A stretch of 37,181 nucleotides of DNA from Comamonadaceae bacterium. Lineage in GTDB: Bacteria > Pseudomonadota > Gammaproteobacteria > Burkholderiales > Burkholderiaceae_C. The notes beneath the pieces are model-generated. The model was not told where the DNA came from. It made no database searches and saw only the letters and a program-made list of their open reading frames with translations. How positions within the stretch are numbered: position 1 is the stretch's first letter; every line of letters starts with the position of its first letter. The stretch spans positions 1-37,181 of the forward strand of contig CANBVJ010000033.1 in assembly GCA_947372865.1 (NCBI GenBank), written 5' to 3'. The translations under genes were made by a program, and so were the position numbers. Of this stretch, positions 25,541 to 34,351 are shown piece after piece.

Positions 25541-27502
25541 TCAGGCACCAAGCAATTCCCAGCGCTCCAGCGCTTCCAGCAGTTCGGCGTCAATCGCCGT
25601 ATTGCGGGTGGCCAGTTGCAGGGCGCGCGGGTTGTCGCGGGCGTACAAAGTGCCATCGGCCAGCAGGGCGTTGATGCCGGCTTGTTCCGCCTCCAGGGCG
25701 GCAATCTTTTCGGGCAGGCCGTCGAGTTCGCGCTGGTCCTTGAAGCTCAGTTTGCGGGTTTTGACCGGTGCCGATGCCGCTGCCACGGGTGCGGCGGGCA
25801 CGGCCACTGCGGCTGCCGCCGGTTTGGCGGCCTGGTCGCGGCCGTAGTTGAAGGGGGACGCGCCTTTTTGGCCCTTGGCCTGCGCAATGTCGCTGGCGCG
25901 CTTGCTTTGGGTAAGCCAGTCGCTCACGCCGCCTTCGTACTCGCGCCAGCGGGCGTCGCCCTCGTAGGCAATGGTGCTGGTGACCACGTTGTCCAAAAAG
26001 GTGCGGTCGTGGCTGACCAAAAAGACCGTACCGTCGTAGTTTTGCAACAGGTCTTCAAGCAGTTCCAGCGTGTCAATGTCCAGATCGTTGGTCGGCTCGT
26101 CGAGCACCAGCACATTGGCGGGGCGGGCAAACAGGCGGGCCAGCAGCAAGCGGTTGCGCTCGCCGCCGCTCAAACTGCGCACCGGTGAATTGGCGCGCGC
26201 GGGCGAAAACAAAAAGTCGCCCAGGTAGCTTTTGACGTGCTGGCGGCGGTTGCCGATCTCGATCCACTCGCTGCCGGGGCTGATGAAGTCTTCCAGCGTG
26301 GCGTCCATGTCCAGCGCGTTGCGCATCTGGTCAAAGTAGGCCACCGAGATATTGGCGCCCTGGCGCACCGTGCCCCAGGGGCTGTGGCCGGGTTCGGGCG
26401 CGGGGGCGTTGGCGGGCGCCGGGTCGGGCTGGTATTCGCCCAAAATCAGCTTGAGCAAGGTGGTTTTGCCTGCGCCATTGGGCCCGAGCAGGCCGATTTT
26501 GTCGCCGCGCAAAATGGTGGCCGAGAAATCGCGCACGATCATCTTGTCGCCAAAGGTCTTGGAAATATGGGTCAGCTCGGCCACCAGCTTGCCGCTGGAA
26601 GCACCACTGTTGACGTCCATATTGACGCTGCCCACCACTTCACGACGGGCTTCGCGGCTGGCGCGCAGGTTATCTAGGCGCACGATGCGCGCCGTGGCGC
26701 GGGTGCGGCGGGCTTCTACGCCTTTGCGGATCCACACCTCTTCTTGCGCCAGCAGCTTGTCGGCGCGGGCGTTAATCACCGCTTCTTGCGCCAGCTGCTC
26801 TTCTTTTTGCAGCAAATAGGCGGCAAAGTTGCCGGGATACGACAAGAGTTTGCCGCGGTCGAGTTCCACAATGCGGGTGGCCACGTTGTCCAAAAACGAA
26901 CGGTCGTGGGTGATGGTGATGATGCTGCCCTTGAAGTCGATCAGCAGGCCTTCGAGCCACTCAATCGAGTCCAAATCCAAGTGGTTGGTCGGCTCGTCGA
27001 GCAGCAGCACTTCGGGCTGGGCCACCAGGGCTTGCGCCAGCGCCACGCGCTTTTTGGTGCCGCCCGACAGGGTGCTGATCATGGCCTCGGGGTCGAGGTG
27101 CAGGCGGTGCAGGGTTTCGCCCACGCGTTGCTCCCAGTTCCAGCCGTCCAGGGCTTCAATTTCGCTTTGCATGGCGTCTAGGTCGCCGTGGCCTTGCGAG
27201 TATTCCTCGATCAGGTGGCGAATGCGCTGCAAGCCAATGCTGACCGCGTCAAACACGGTCGTTTGGCCGTCCAAGCTGGGTTCCTGCGCGACAAAGGCGA
27301 TGCGGGTGTTGTTTTGCACCTGCACGACGCCGTCGTCGGGCTTTTCCATGCCCGCCAGAATCTTGAGCATCGACGACTTGCCGGCGCCATTGCGCCCGAT
27401 CAAGCCGACGCGTTCTGCGGGTTCGAGTGAAAAGCCTGCGTGGTCGAGCAGGGGTACGTGTCCAAAAGCGAGTTGGGCGTCCAGTAAGGTAATCAGTGCC
27501 AT
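25541..27502 (-). CDS. uup: ABC-F ATPase Uup
   Basis: Soluble ABC-F protein with two ATPase domains, linked to ribosome and DNA processes; Uup of E. coli limits transposon excision and binds DNA through its C-terminus. The 653 residues have Walker A motifs GRNGAGKSS (36-44) and GPNGAGKTT (340-348), signatures LSGGTKKRVALAQAL (145-159) and LSGGERNRLLLARLF (444-458), and Walker B regions LLLDEPTNHLDLDS (167-180) and VLVLDEPTNDLDID. There is no transmembrane domain. The linker (about 240-290) is charged, and an Ala/Pro-rich stretch then a coiled-coil-like tail form the C-terminus. It follows the orphan membrane protein by 9 bases. Confidence 0.94.
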   Translation of the reverse strand: MALITLLDAQLAFGHVPLLDHAGFSLEPAERVGLIGRNGAGKSSMLKILAGMEKPDDGVVQVQNNTRIAFVAQEPSLDGQTTVFDAVSIGLQRIRHLIEEYSQGHGDLDAMQSEIEALDGWNWEQRVGETLHRLHLDPEAMISTLSGGTKKRVALAQALVAQPEVLLLDEPTNHLDLDSIEWLEGLLIDFKGSIITITHDRSFLDNVATRIVELDRGKLLSYPGNFAAYLLQKEEQLAQEAVINARADKLLAQEEVWIRKGVEARRTRATARIVRLDNLRASREARREVVGSVNMDVNSGASSGKLVAELTHISKTFGDKMIVRDFSATILRGDKIGLLGPNGAGKTTLLKLILGEYQPDPAPANAPAPEPGHSPWGTVRQGANISVAYFDQMRNALDMDATLEDFISPGSEWIEIGNRRQHVKSYLGDFLFSPARANSPVRSLSGGERNRLLLARLFARPANVLVLDEPTNDLDIDTLELLEDLLQNYDGTVFLVSHDRTFLDNVVTSTIAYEGDARWREYEGGVSDWLTQSKRASDIAQAKGQKGASPFNYGRDQAAKPAAAAVAVPAAPVAAASAPVKTRKLSFKDQRELDGLPEKIAALEAEQAGINALLADGTLYARDNPRALQLATRNTAIDAELLEALERWELLGA

Positions 27503-27511
27503 GTGGGGGGA

Positions 27512-28057
27512 TTATCCCCCGCGCAGGCGTGCGTCCAGGGACAGCATGACTTTTGCGGCGTACAGCACCAGCAGGGCACCGAGCATGTCACCGGTGAACA
27601 TGGCCAGGACACTATTGAGCACCTGCTCCGAATGGCCACGCCAGGCGTACCAGCTTTGGTGCAAAGCCGCGCTCACAGCCGAAAAAATCAAGGCCACCCG
27701 CATCAGGCCGACGGCGGTGAGCGCCTTGAGGTTGACATCGAGCTCGGTGGCATAGAGACAAATCTGGCGCGCCAACAAAGGCGCCAGCCCCGAAATGCAC
27801 GCAGCCACGCCCACCGTCAAGGGGTCGTTGAGCCGGGTGTCGTGAAAGGCCAGCATCAGCGAGCCGAGCACCACGCCCAAGGCGCCCCACTTCTCAAACA
27901 ACAAAATTGCGATCAGACGTACGCCGCTAGGCAGAAAAACCCAGTTCACCCCAACCGAAACATCCAATGCCGAAAACAAATAATCATTGATCAAGAACAG
28001 CGCGGCGTAAAGGAGCGCCGTCAAGCCCACAACCAGAGTTGCACTCTGCACATGCAT
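27512..28057 (-). CDS. Orphan MASE1-like integral membrane protein
   Basis: About 181 residues, largely membrane-embedded. ATG 28057 gives MHVQSATLVVGLTALLYAALF; a TTG at 28081 adds eight residues. About five to six hydrophobic segments are visible, and VNWVFLPSGVRLIAILLFEKWGALGVVLGSLMLAF-like text near residues 35-70 resembles the MASE1 sensory domain, which normally precedes kinase or diguanylate-cyclase outputs. Here the protein ends straight after the membrane part with no output domain. It lies between a winged-helix regulator and uup on the same strand, 9 bases before uup. Function unknown. Confidence 0.72.
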   Translation of the reverse strand: MHVQSATLVVGLTALLYAALFLINDYLFSALDVSVGVNWVFLPSGVRLIAILLFEKWGALGVVLGSLMLAFHDTRLNDPLTVGVAACISGLAPLLARQICLYATELDVNLKALTAVGLMRVALIFSAVSAALHQSWYAWRGHSEQVLNSVLAMFTGDMLGALLVLYAAKVMLSLDARLRGG

Positions 28058-28078
28058 ACGCGAACCACTTTCAAAATT

Positions 28079-28109
28079 CAAGCGCCTATCTACAAAGTGA
28101 CAAGCGCCT
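28079..28109. repeat. Direct repeat CAAGCGCCT spaced two helical turns
   Basis: CAAGCGCCT occurs at 28079-28087 and 28101-28109, starts 22 bases apart (about two turns), just upstream of the orphan membrane gene and downstream of the winged-helix regulator. It may be a binding site for the neighbouring regulator; this is speculative. Confidence 0.35.
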
Positions 28110-28145
28110 GAACGGCCCGCTAAGCCGCCCGAAGTCGCGAAAGAC

Positions 28146-28511
28146 TCAAGCGGCTTGGTGGGCCTTTTCCATACATTGACCCAGCTGCGCGAAATACTGC
28201 TGCGTTGCCTTGGTGGGCACCACGTACTTCACGCGGTTGTCATGGGCGTCGAGGTTCAGGTCAATCATGCCCTTCTTGCGCAACATCTTCAGCCGACGGT
28301 GTGCCGTGGTGGTAGAGATTTCAGGCAGCATCACCATGGCTTCGAGCACGGTGATCTGCTTTTCGTCATGCCACGCAGCAGCAAACGTATTGAGCATCCG
28401 GGACTCGACCGCGTCGAGGCTCGGGAAGCTGGGCAACCCGCGCACCGCCTGAACCAGGTTCAGGTACTTGGTGTACATCTGCGAAAAATTCGCGATTTTG
28501 GTCTTAGTCAT
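28146..28511 (-). CDS. Winged-helix (MarR-like) transcriptional regulator
   Basis: Predicted DNA-binding regulator of 121 residues. ATG 28511 gives MTKTKIANFSQMYTKYLNLV; a longer frame to 28583 is not supported. The winged-helix core runs from about residue 35: LDAVESRMLNTFAAAWHDEKQITVLEAMVMLPEISTTTAHRRLKMLRKKGMIDLNL in outline, where STTTAHRRLKMLRKKG is the recognition helix and DAHDNRVKYVVPT the wing. A GGAAAA-type ribosome-binding site precedes it. It resembles MarR-like regulators, but I cannot name a family or ligand. Its promoter region (28512-28670) is far more AT-rich than the rest of the window. Confidence 0.78.
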   Translation of the reverse strand: MTKTKIANFSQMYTKYLNLVQAVRGLPSFPSLDAVESRMLNTFAAAWHDEKQITVLEAMVMLPEISTTTAHRRLKMLRKKGMIDLNLDAHDNRVKYVVPTKATQQYFAQLGQCMEKAHQAA

Positions 28512-28656
28512 ATTTTTTTCCAACGAATAAAGGTAATGGTTTAGGTTTTCAGGTCTTTTGCCTGATAGAGACCGATTTTCCACTTTTTTTAGTACCCTTG
28601 TCTACACTTCCCGTATTTTTTATGATTTAAATTAAAAAAACATTACTTTCAAGGTA

Positions 28657-28699
28657 AATAAAAAAAGCCACAAAGGGTACTCACGCACCCCCTGTGGCC
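28657..28699 (-). terminator. Intrinsic terminator of mmsA
   Basis: On the minus strand GCCACAGGGGGT (28687-28698) pairs with ACCCTTTGTGGC (28667-28678), 12 bp including two G-U pairs, followed by a run of seven T. It lies 13 bases after the mmsA stop. Confidence 0.88.
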
Positions 28700-28711
28700 A
28701 GAAAGTCGTTC

Positions 28712-30217
28712 TTACTTGCTGCTGGGGAAGCTGAACATAGTGCCTTCGCGCACGCCCGCCGAGGGCCAGCGCTGGGTGATGGTCTTGCGTTTGGTATAAA
28801 AACGCGCCGCATCCGGCCCGTAGGCGTGCAGATCGCCAAACAGCGAGCGCTTCCAGCCTCCGAACGAGTGGTAGGCCACTGGTACGGGCAAAGGCACGTT
28901 AACCCCCACCATGCCGACCAAAATGTTGTCGGAGAAATAGCGTGCCGCTTCACCGTCGCGGGTAAAGATACAGGTGCCGTTGCCGTATTCATGGGCATCG
29001 ATCAAGTCCATCGCCTCCTGCAGGGTATTGACACGTACCACGCCAAGCACGGGGCCAAAAATCTCTTCCTGGTAAATCTTCATGCCCGGCTTGACATTGT
29101 CAAACAGGCAAGCACCCAGGAAATAGCCCGCTTCATGACCTGGCACAACAACGTTACGGCCATCGACCACCAGGGTGGCGCCCTCGGCCACGCCTTGGTC
29201 CACGTAGGCTTTGACTTTCTCGAAGTGCGGCTTGGTCACCAGCGGGCCCATGTCCATGCCCGCGGCCGTGCCGGGACCGACCTGCATCTTGGCAATCTCC
29301 ACTTTCAGGCCGGCAATCACCGCGTCGGCAGTGGCGTCGCCCACGGCCACGACCAGCGGAATGGCCATGCAGCGCTCGCCGCAGGAGCCGTAGGCCGCGC
29401 CCATCAGCGCGTTGACGGCGTTGGGCACGTCGGCGTCGGGCATGACCACGGCGTGGTTTTTGGCGCCGCCCAGGGCTTGGACGCGCTTGCCGTGGGCGCA
29501 GCCCACCGAGTAGATGTATTCGGCAATCGGGGTGGATCCGACAAAGCTGATGGCCTTGACGCGCGGGTCGGTCAAGAGCGTATCCACCGCCTCTTTGTCG
29601 CCGTTGACGACATTGAGCACGCCCGGTGGCAATCCGGCTTGCAGCGCCAGCTCGGCCACGCGCAGGGTGCTGCTGGGGTCGCGCTCGGAGGGCTTGAGGA
29701 TGAAGGTGTTGCCGCAGGCCACGGCCATGGGCCACATCCACAGGGGCACCATGATGGGAAAGTTAAACGGCGTAATGCCAGCAGTCACGCCCAGGGCCTG
29801 GAACTCGCTCCAGGAGTCAATGGCGGGACCGACGTTTTTGCTGTGCTCGCCCTTGAGCAGCTCGGGCGCATAAGAGGCGTATTCCACGTTTTCAATGCCG
29901 CGCTGCAGCTCGCCCATGGCGTCGCCCAGCACTTTGCCGTGTTCGGCGGTGACCAAGGCGCAGAGCTCGTCGGCGTGGGCTTCGAGCAAGACCTTGAGGT
30001 TGCTCATGATCCGGGCGCGCTTGAGCGGGGGCGTGTTGCGCCAGGCGGGATAGGCCTCTTGGGCGTTGGCAATGGCTTGCTCAACCGTGAGCTTGTCGGC
30101 CAAGAGCAATTTTTTCTCGACCTGTCCGGTGGCGGGGTTGAAAACGTCGGCCTGGCGGGTGCCGCCTTGGGTCAATTTGCCGCCGATGAGGTGGCCGATG
30201 GTAGGAAGTGTGGACAT
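28712..30217 (-). CDS. mmsA: CoA-acylating methylmalonate-semialdehyde / malonate-semialdehyde dehydrogenase
   Basis: NAD-dependent, CoA-acylating aldehyde dehydrogenase that converts (methyl)malonate semialdehyde to propionyl-CoA or acetyl-CoA with loss of CO2. The 501 residues have Asn152 in GITPFNFP, the MMSDH-typical PLWMWPMAVACGNTFILKPSE, the GSTPIAEYIY cofactor-loop segment and catalytic Cys283 in GSCGERCMAI. Length and motifs fit MmsA. It is the second gene after the omega-transaminase on the same strand (251 bases between), which matches BauC in the Pseudomonas beta-alanine pathway. A strong terminator follows. No clear ribosome-binding site is seen before the ATG. Confidence 0.95.
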   Translation of the reverse strand: MSTLPTIGHLIGGKLTQGGTRQADVFNPATGQVEKKLLLADKLTVEQAIANAQEAYPAWRNTPPLKRARIMSNLKVLLEAHADELCALVTAEHGKVLGDAMGELQRGIENVEYASYAPELLKGEHSKNVGPAIDSWSEFQALGVTAGITPFNFPIMVPLWMWPMAVACGNTFILKPSERDPSSTLRVAELALQAGLPPGVLNVVNGDKEAVDTLLTDPRVKAISFVGSTPIAEYIYSVGCAHGKRVQALGGAKNHAVVMPDADVPNAVNALMGAAYGSCGERCMAIPLVVAVGDATADAVIAGLKVEIAKMQVGPGTAAGMDMGPLVTKPHFEKVKAYVDQGVAEGATLVVDGRNVVVPGHEAGYFLGACLFDNVKPGMKIYQEEIFGPVLGVVRVNTLQEAMDLIDAHEYGNGTCIFTRDGEAARYFSDNILVGMVGVNVPLPVPVAYHSFGGWKRSLFGDLHAYGPDAARFYTKRKTITQRWPSAGVREGTMFSFPSSK

Positions 30218-30468
30218 GCGTGGTTCGTTCAGGTTAGAAAAAATGGTTTATTTGGCATATTTAACGGAGCGACCCGCGCCAAGCGCAAGCGCGAAGCTTA
30301 GCGTTTCGCCCGCGACTGGCGCGCGCGCAGGCCCGATGAAAAAAATTCACAAGGCGCCCGCAATCTGCCACGCGACTGTCGCCAAGCCGCGCTCCTTTGA
30401 AAAAAGCGCCGCCAATACAAAACGGCCGCCGCCCGCGCCAAGGCGCGCTGCAGCAGCCGCGTTGACGC

Positions 30469-31845
30469 TCAGTCGGTCTCGTGCAGCGCCTCGCCCAGGG
30501 CGTTGATCAGGCTGTCGATTTCGGACTTCTCAGCGATGAACGGTGGCGCCAACTGGATGGTGTCGCCGCCGTAGCGCACGTAAAAGCCTTTTTCCAGGCA
30601 GCGCATAGCCACTTGGAAGGGGCGTTTGGCCGGCTCGCCGGGCACCGCAGCCAGGGTAAAGCCAGCGGCCAGGCCGAAGTTGCGGATGTCGGTGATGTGC
30701 TTGGCGCCCTTGAGGCTGTGCACCGCGTTCTCAAAATACGGCGCCAGACCGGCCACGCGCTCCACCATGTTCTCGTTGACCAGCACGTCCAGCGCGGCAA
30801 TACCGGCGGCGCAGGCCACCGGGTGGGCAGAGTAGGTGTAGCCGTGGGCAAATTCGAGCATGTAGTCCGGGCCACCAGCGGCCATGAAGGTGTCGTAGAT
30901 TTCCTTCTTGGCCACCACCGCGCCCAGGGGCTGGGTGCCGTTGGTCACTTGCTTGGCGATGTTCATGATGTCCGGGGTCACGCCAAAGGCGGCCGCGCCG
31001 GTGTACGCGCCCATGCGGCCAAAGCCGGTGATCACTTCGTCAAAAATCAGCAAGATGTTGTTGGCGGTGCAAATTTCGCGCAAGCGCTGCAAATAGCCCA
31101 CAGGCGGCACGACCACGCCGCCCGAGCCCGACATGGGCTCCACGATCACGGCGGCAATATTGGACGCGTCGTGCAGCGCAATCAGGCGCAGCAACTCGTC
31201 GGCCAGTTCCACGCCGTTGGCGGGCATGCCGCGCGAGTAAAAGTTGCTGGGCAACTGGGTGTGGGGCAGGTGGTCGGCTTCGATACCCTGGCCAAACATC
31301 TTGCGGTTGGCGCCAATGCCGCCGACCGAAATGCCGGCAAAGTTCACGCCGTGGTAGCCCTTTTCGCGCCCGATCAGGCGGGTTTTGGTGCCCTGGCCCT
31401 TGGAGCGCCAGTAGGCGCGCGCCATCTTGAGCGAGGTGTCCGCGCATTCCGAGCCCGAGCCGGTAAAGAACACATGGTCCAGGCCTTCCGGCGTGAGCGC
31501 GGTGATCTTGTTGGCCAGCTCAAAGGACAAGGGGTGACCAAACTGGAAGGCGGGGGAATAGTCCAGGGTGGCAACCTGGCGGCTGACCGCCTCGGTAATC
31601 TCGGCGCGGCCGTGGCCCAAACCGCAGCACCACAGGCCCGAGAGGCCGTCCATGATCTTGCGCCCGGTGCTGTCGGTGTAATACGCGCCCTGGGCGCTGA
31701 CCATCATGCGCGGGTTGGCCTTGAAGTTGCGGTTGCCGGTGTAGGGCATCCAGTGCGCCTCCATCCAGGCCGCGTCCATCGGAAAAGTAGAGGTGGTGGT
31801 GACAGCGCCCTGGCTTTGGTGGGCGGCGGTTTCATGGGGTTTCAT
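30469..31845 (-). CDS. bauA: Beta-alanine:pyruvate / omega-amino acid transaminase (BauA-type)
   Basis: PLP-dependent class III aminotransferase that moves the amino group of beta-alanine to pyruvate, giving malonate semialdehyde for the dehydrogenase encoded next. The 458 residues include WMPYTGNRNFK at the N-terminus, FFTGSGSECADTSLKMARAYW (about 126-146), IFDEVITGFGRMG with Asp269 and PLP Lys298 in MNIAKQVTNGTQPLG. These are typical of omega-amino acid:pyruvate transaminases. GGAG lies about 6 bases before ATG 31845. It diverges from a LysR regulator with a palindromic site between them, as bauA and bauR do in Pseudomonas. Other omega-amines may also be substrates. Confidence 0.92.
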   Translation of the reverse strand: MKPHETAAHQSQGAVTTTSTFPMDAAWMEAHWMPYTGNRNFKANPRMMVSAQGAYYTDSTGRKIMDGLSGLWCCGLGHGRAEITEAVSRQVATLDYSPAFQFGHPLSFELANKITALTPEGLDHVFFTGSGSECADTSLKMARAYWRSKGQGTKTRLIGREKGYHGVNFAGISVGGIGANRKMFGQGIEADHLPHTQLPSNFYSRGMPANGVELADELLRLIALHDASNIAAVIVEPMSGSGGVVVPPVGYLQRLREICTANNILLIFDEVITGFGRMGAYTGAAAFGVTPDIMNIAKQVTNGTQPLGAVVAKKEIYDTFMAAGGPDYMLEFAHGYTYSAHPVACAAGIAALDVLVNENMVERVAGLAPYFENAVHSLKGAKHITDIRNFGLAAGFTLAAVPGEPAKRPFQVAMRCLEKGFYVRYGGDTIQLAPPFIAEKSEIDSLINALGEALHETD

Positions 31846-31920
31846 GGCGGTCTCCGGTTAATTAGGGTCAAAGAGGGCGGCGCGCGCGCTGCCAAAAACT
31901 GCATTGTGGGCGCTTCTGTT

Positions 31921-31939
31921 ACTCTTACAAAGTGAGAGT
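31921..31939. promoter_or_regulatory. LysR-type operator candidate between bauA and its regulator
   Basis: ACTCTTAC (31921-31928) and GTGAGAGT (31932-31939) form an inverted repeat with one mismatch and a 3-base spacer in the 117-base divergent region, centred 33 bases upstream of the regulator start. Its symmetry is typical for LysR-type regulators. Confidence 0.6.
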
Positions 31940-31962
31940 TATCACTATTTAGTTGCGTGTTT

Positions 31963-32973
31963 ATGAAACAAAAATCTCCTTCCTCGCAGCCCCAAACCCT
32001 GGCAGCGGCCGCTGCAGCGCCCAGCCGCTCGGCGCTGGGCCAGCTCAGCGACATGGATTTGCGTCTGTTGCGCGTGTTTCGTGCCGTGGCCGATTGCGGC
32101 GGCATGGCAGCAGCCGAACTCGAGCTCAACATTGGCACGTCCACTGTGAGCCGCCACATCAAAGACCTGGAAACACGCTTAGGGCTGGTGCTGTGCCGCC
32201 GGGGCCGGGCGGGCTTTGCGCTCACGCCCGAGGGGCAAAAAATCTACGCCCAGACCACCCAGCTGCTGGCGGCGACCGACGCCTTTCGCAGCAGCGTGGA
32301 CGAAATCCACCAGCGCATGGGCGGGCAACTGCAGGTGGCGGTGTTTGACAAGACGGTGAGCAACCCGCAGGCGCACATTGCGCAGGCGATCGCGCTGTTC
32401 ACCCAGCGCGCAAGCGACGTGGCGCTGAACCTGCACGTGGCCACACTCAACGGCATTGAGCGCGGTGTGCTCGACGGGCAGTTTCACATCGGCATCATTC
32501 CGGGCCACCGCAACTCGGACACGCTGCAGTATTCGCGCTTGTTTGACGAGAACATGCGCCTGTACTGCGGCGCGGGCCACGCCCTGTTTGGCGCCGACCA
32601 CAGCCATCTGGACTGGGACGCGGTGCGCGCCCTGCCCTTTGCCGGTCTGGGCTACCACTCGCCCAATCTGCAGGTGAGCCAGCGCCTGCAGCTCACGCGC
32701 ATGGCCACCGGTTTTGACCAGGAATCGATCGCCACGCTGATTTTGTCGGGCTGCTTTTTGGGCTTTTTGCCCGACCACTACGCCCAGAGCTTTGTCGCGC
32801 GCGGCCAGATGCAGGCGGTCAAGCCCGAGCTGTTTCAGTATGACTGCGAGTTTTTTGCGATCACCCGGCGCTCTCCGGTGGCCTCACGCGCCACGCGCGC
32901 GTTTTTGGCTTGCCTGGAAGAGGCGCATGCGGCGCAGGGCGCCACGGCCCCAGCGGCCGCTCTTTTGCCTTAG
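31963..32973 (+). CDS. LysR-family transcriptional regulator (candidate BauR)
   Basis: Predicted activator of the divergent transaminase and dehydrogenase genes. ATG 31963 gives 336 residues; a GTG two codons before is an alternative. After a 30-residue Ser/Gln/Ala-rich extension, the winged helix begins at DMDLRLLRVFRAVADCGG with the recognition region AAAELELNIGTSTVSRHIKDLE (about residues 50-70). The C-terminal substrate-binding domain follows (GGQLQVAVFDKTVSNPQAHIAQAI onwards). The extension is unusual for the family. The position facing bauA suggests BauR, a LysR regulator of beta-alanine use in Pseudomonas; the effector is not known here. The gene ends overlapping the dadA-type stop. 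Confidence 0.88.
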   Translation: MKQKSPSSQPQTLAAAAAAPSRSALGQLSDMDLRLLRVFRAVADCGGMAAAELELNIGTSTVSRHIKDLETRLGLVLCRRGRAGFALTPEGQKIYAQTTQLLAATDAFRSSVDEIHQRMGGQLQVAVFDKTVSNPQAHIAQAIALFTQRASDVALNLHVATLNGIERGVLDGQFHIGIIPGHRNSDTLQYSRLFDENMRLYCGAGHALFGADHSHLDWDAVRALPFAGLGYHSPNLQVSQRLQLTRMATGFDQESIATLILSGCFLGFLPDHYAQSFVARGQMQAVKPELFQYDCEFFAITRRSPVASRATRAFLACLEEAHAAQGATAPAAALLP

Positions 32974-34289
32974 CCCCAGTACATGGCAAACGCCATGTCG
33001 GGCGCGCGCCCGCTCATGGCTTCTGCCAAGGCCTTGCCCGAGCCCGCGCCGTGCGTCCAACCCAGCGTGCCGTGGCCGGCGTTGACCCACAGGCCGCGCA
33101 CCTTGGTTTGGCCGATCAGGGGAATATTGGTGGGCGTGGCAGGGCGCAAACCGGCCCAGAAATGCGGGTTGCCGCCTTCTTCAGCCGTGCGGGTGTCGCA
33201 CATGCCGGGCCAGACTTCTTCGACCCGGCGCGCCAGCATGTGGCAGCGCGCAAGCGCTAAGGGGCTGTCGAGCGTCAGGTCGTAGCCGCCCACCTCAATC
33301 GTGCCGGCCACCCGAATCTGGTCGCCCAGGCGGGTAATGGCGATTTTTTTGGCGTCGTCGATGGTTGATACCTTGGGCGCGGCGTCGGCGTTCAGAATCT
33401 TGAAAGTGGCGCTGTAACCCTTGCCGGGGTAAATCGGCACATCCACGCCCACACTGCGCAAGAGCGGCGCGGTAAACGAGCCGCAGGCCACCACCACCTG
33501 GTCGGCGCGCAGCACCTGGGCTGCAGGTGCCAGCGTGTCGCCAGCCTGCGGCAGCGCGCGCGCCACCACCGACTGCACCACGCCGCCGGCCACGTTCAAG
33601 CGCTCCACGCTGTGGCCATACAAAAACTGCACGCCGCGCGCGGCACAGCGCTCGGCCAAAGCCTGGGTAAAGGTGCAGGCGTCGCCCGACTCGTCAGTGG
33701 CGGTATAGGTGCCGCCCACGATGTGCGCGCCGTAGTTTTTGAGCGAAGGCTCAATGCGCAGCAATTCGTCGCGGCTGACCACCTTGCGGTCCACGCCGTA
33801 CTTGCCCATCAACGCGGCCGCTTCGGCTGCCGACTCAAAGGAATGCTGGTCGCTGTAATAGTGGGCAATGCCGTTTTGCAGGCGCTGGTAGTCGATGCCG
33901 GTGGCGGCAACCACCTCTTTGAGGGCGGCGTGGCTGTACTCGCCCAGGGCTACGAGCTGCTGCACATTGCGCTCAAAGGCGGCGTCGTTGCAATTGGCCA
34001 AAAACTGCAGGCCCCAGGCGTATTGGCGCCAGCCCGGGCCAAACGGGTTTTGCGGGCGAAACAGCAGCGGTGCTTCTTTGCTGAGCATCCACTTGAGCGC
34101 CTTGAGCGGCGCCTCGCGGTTGGCCCAGGGCTCGCAATAGCTCACCGAGATTTGCCCGGCGTTGGCAAAACTGGTTTCCAGTGCGGCGCCGCTTTGGCGC
34201 TCGACCACGGTCACCTGGTGGCCGCGCTCGGCCAAATGCCAGGCGGTGCTGATGCCGATGATGCCGGCGCCCAAGACGATGATGTTCAT
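32970..34289 (-). CDS. dadA: D-amino acid dehydrogenase
   Basis: FAD-dependent enzyme at the membrane that oxidises D-amino acids to keto acids and passes electrons to the respiratory chain. The start at 34289 gives 439 residues: MNIIVLGAGIIGISTAWHLAERG with the GxGxxG FAD motif at 7-12, TSFANAGQISVSYCEPWA near 40-57, and family segments GSFTAPLLRSVGVDVPIYPGKGY and GHGTLGWTHGAGSGKALAE (about 408-426). It ends head-to-tail with the LysR gene, so the two stop codons share bases (TTAG). It diverges from the ArgP-family regulator across 86 bases. D-alanine is the usual substrate; the substrate is not read from sequence. Confidence 0.93.
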   Translation of the reverse strand: MNIIVLGAGIIGISTAWHLAERGHQVTVVERQSGAALETSFANAGQISVSYCEPWANREAPLKALKWMLSKEAPLLFRPQNPFGPGWRQYAWGLQFLANCNDAAFERNVQQLVALGEYSHAALKEVVAATGIDYQRLQNGIAHYYSDQHSFESAAEAAALMGKYGVDRKVVSRDELLRIEPSLKNYGAHIVGGTYTATDESGDACTFTQALAERCAARGVQFLYGHSVERLNVAGGVVQSVVARALPQAGDTLAPAAQVLRADQVVVACGSFTAPLLRSVGVDVPIYPGKGYSATFKILNADAAPKVSTIDDAKKIAITRLGDQIRVAGTIEVGGYDLTLDSPLALARCHMLARRVEEVWPGMCDTRTAEEGGNPHFWAGLRPATPTNIPLIGQTKVRGLWVNAGHGTLGWTHGAGSGKALAEAMSGRAPDMAFAMYWG

Positions 34290-34351
34290 AGTGCGCGAGT
34301 GTGCGCGATTGCGTGGCGCAGTAACAGTAAAATTATCGGCTTTGCGCAAAC

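Noticed and set aside
28694..30301. A 535-codon plus-strand frame opposite mmsA
   Set aside because: Same reason: His/Gly-rich shadow; the minus-strand MmsA carries the catalytic Cys and Asn.
30218..30468. A possible small Ala/Arg/Lys-rich gene (plus strand, ATG near 30336)
   Set aside because: It has no ribosome-binding site, no homology I know, and composition that follows from the GC-rich intergenic sequence; it also runs into the antisense of the transaminase gene.
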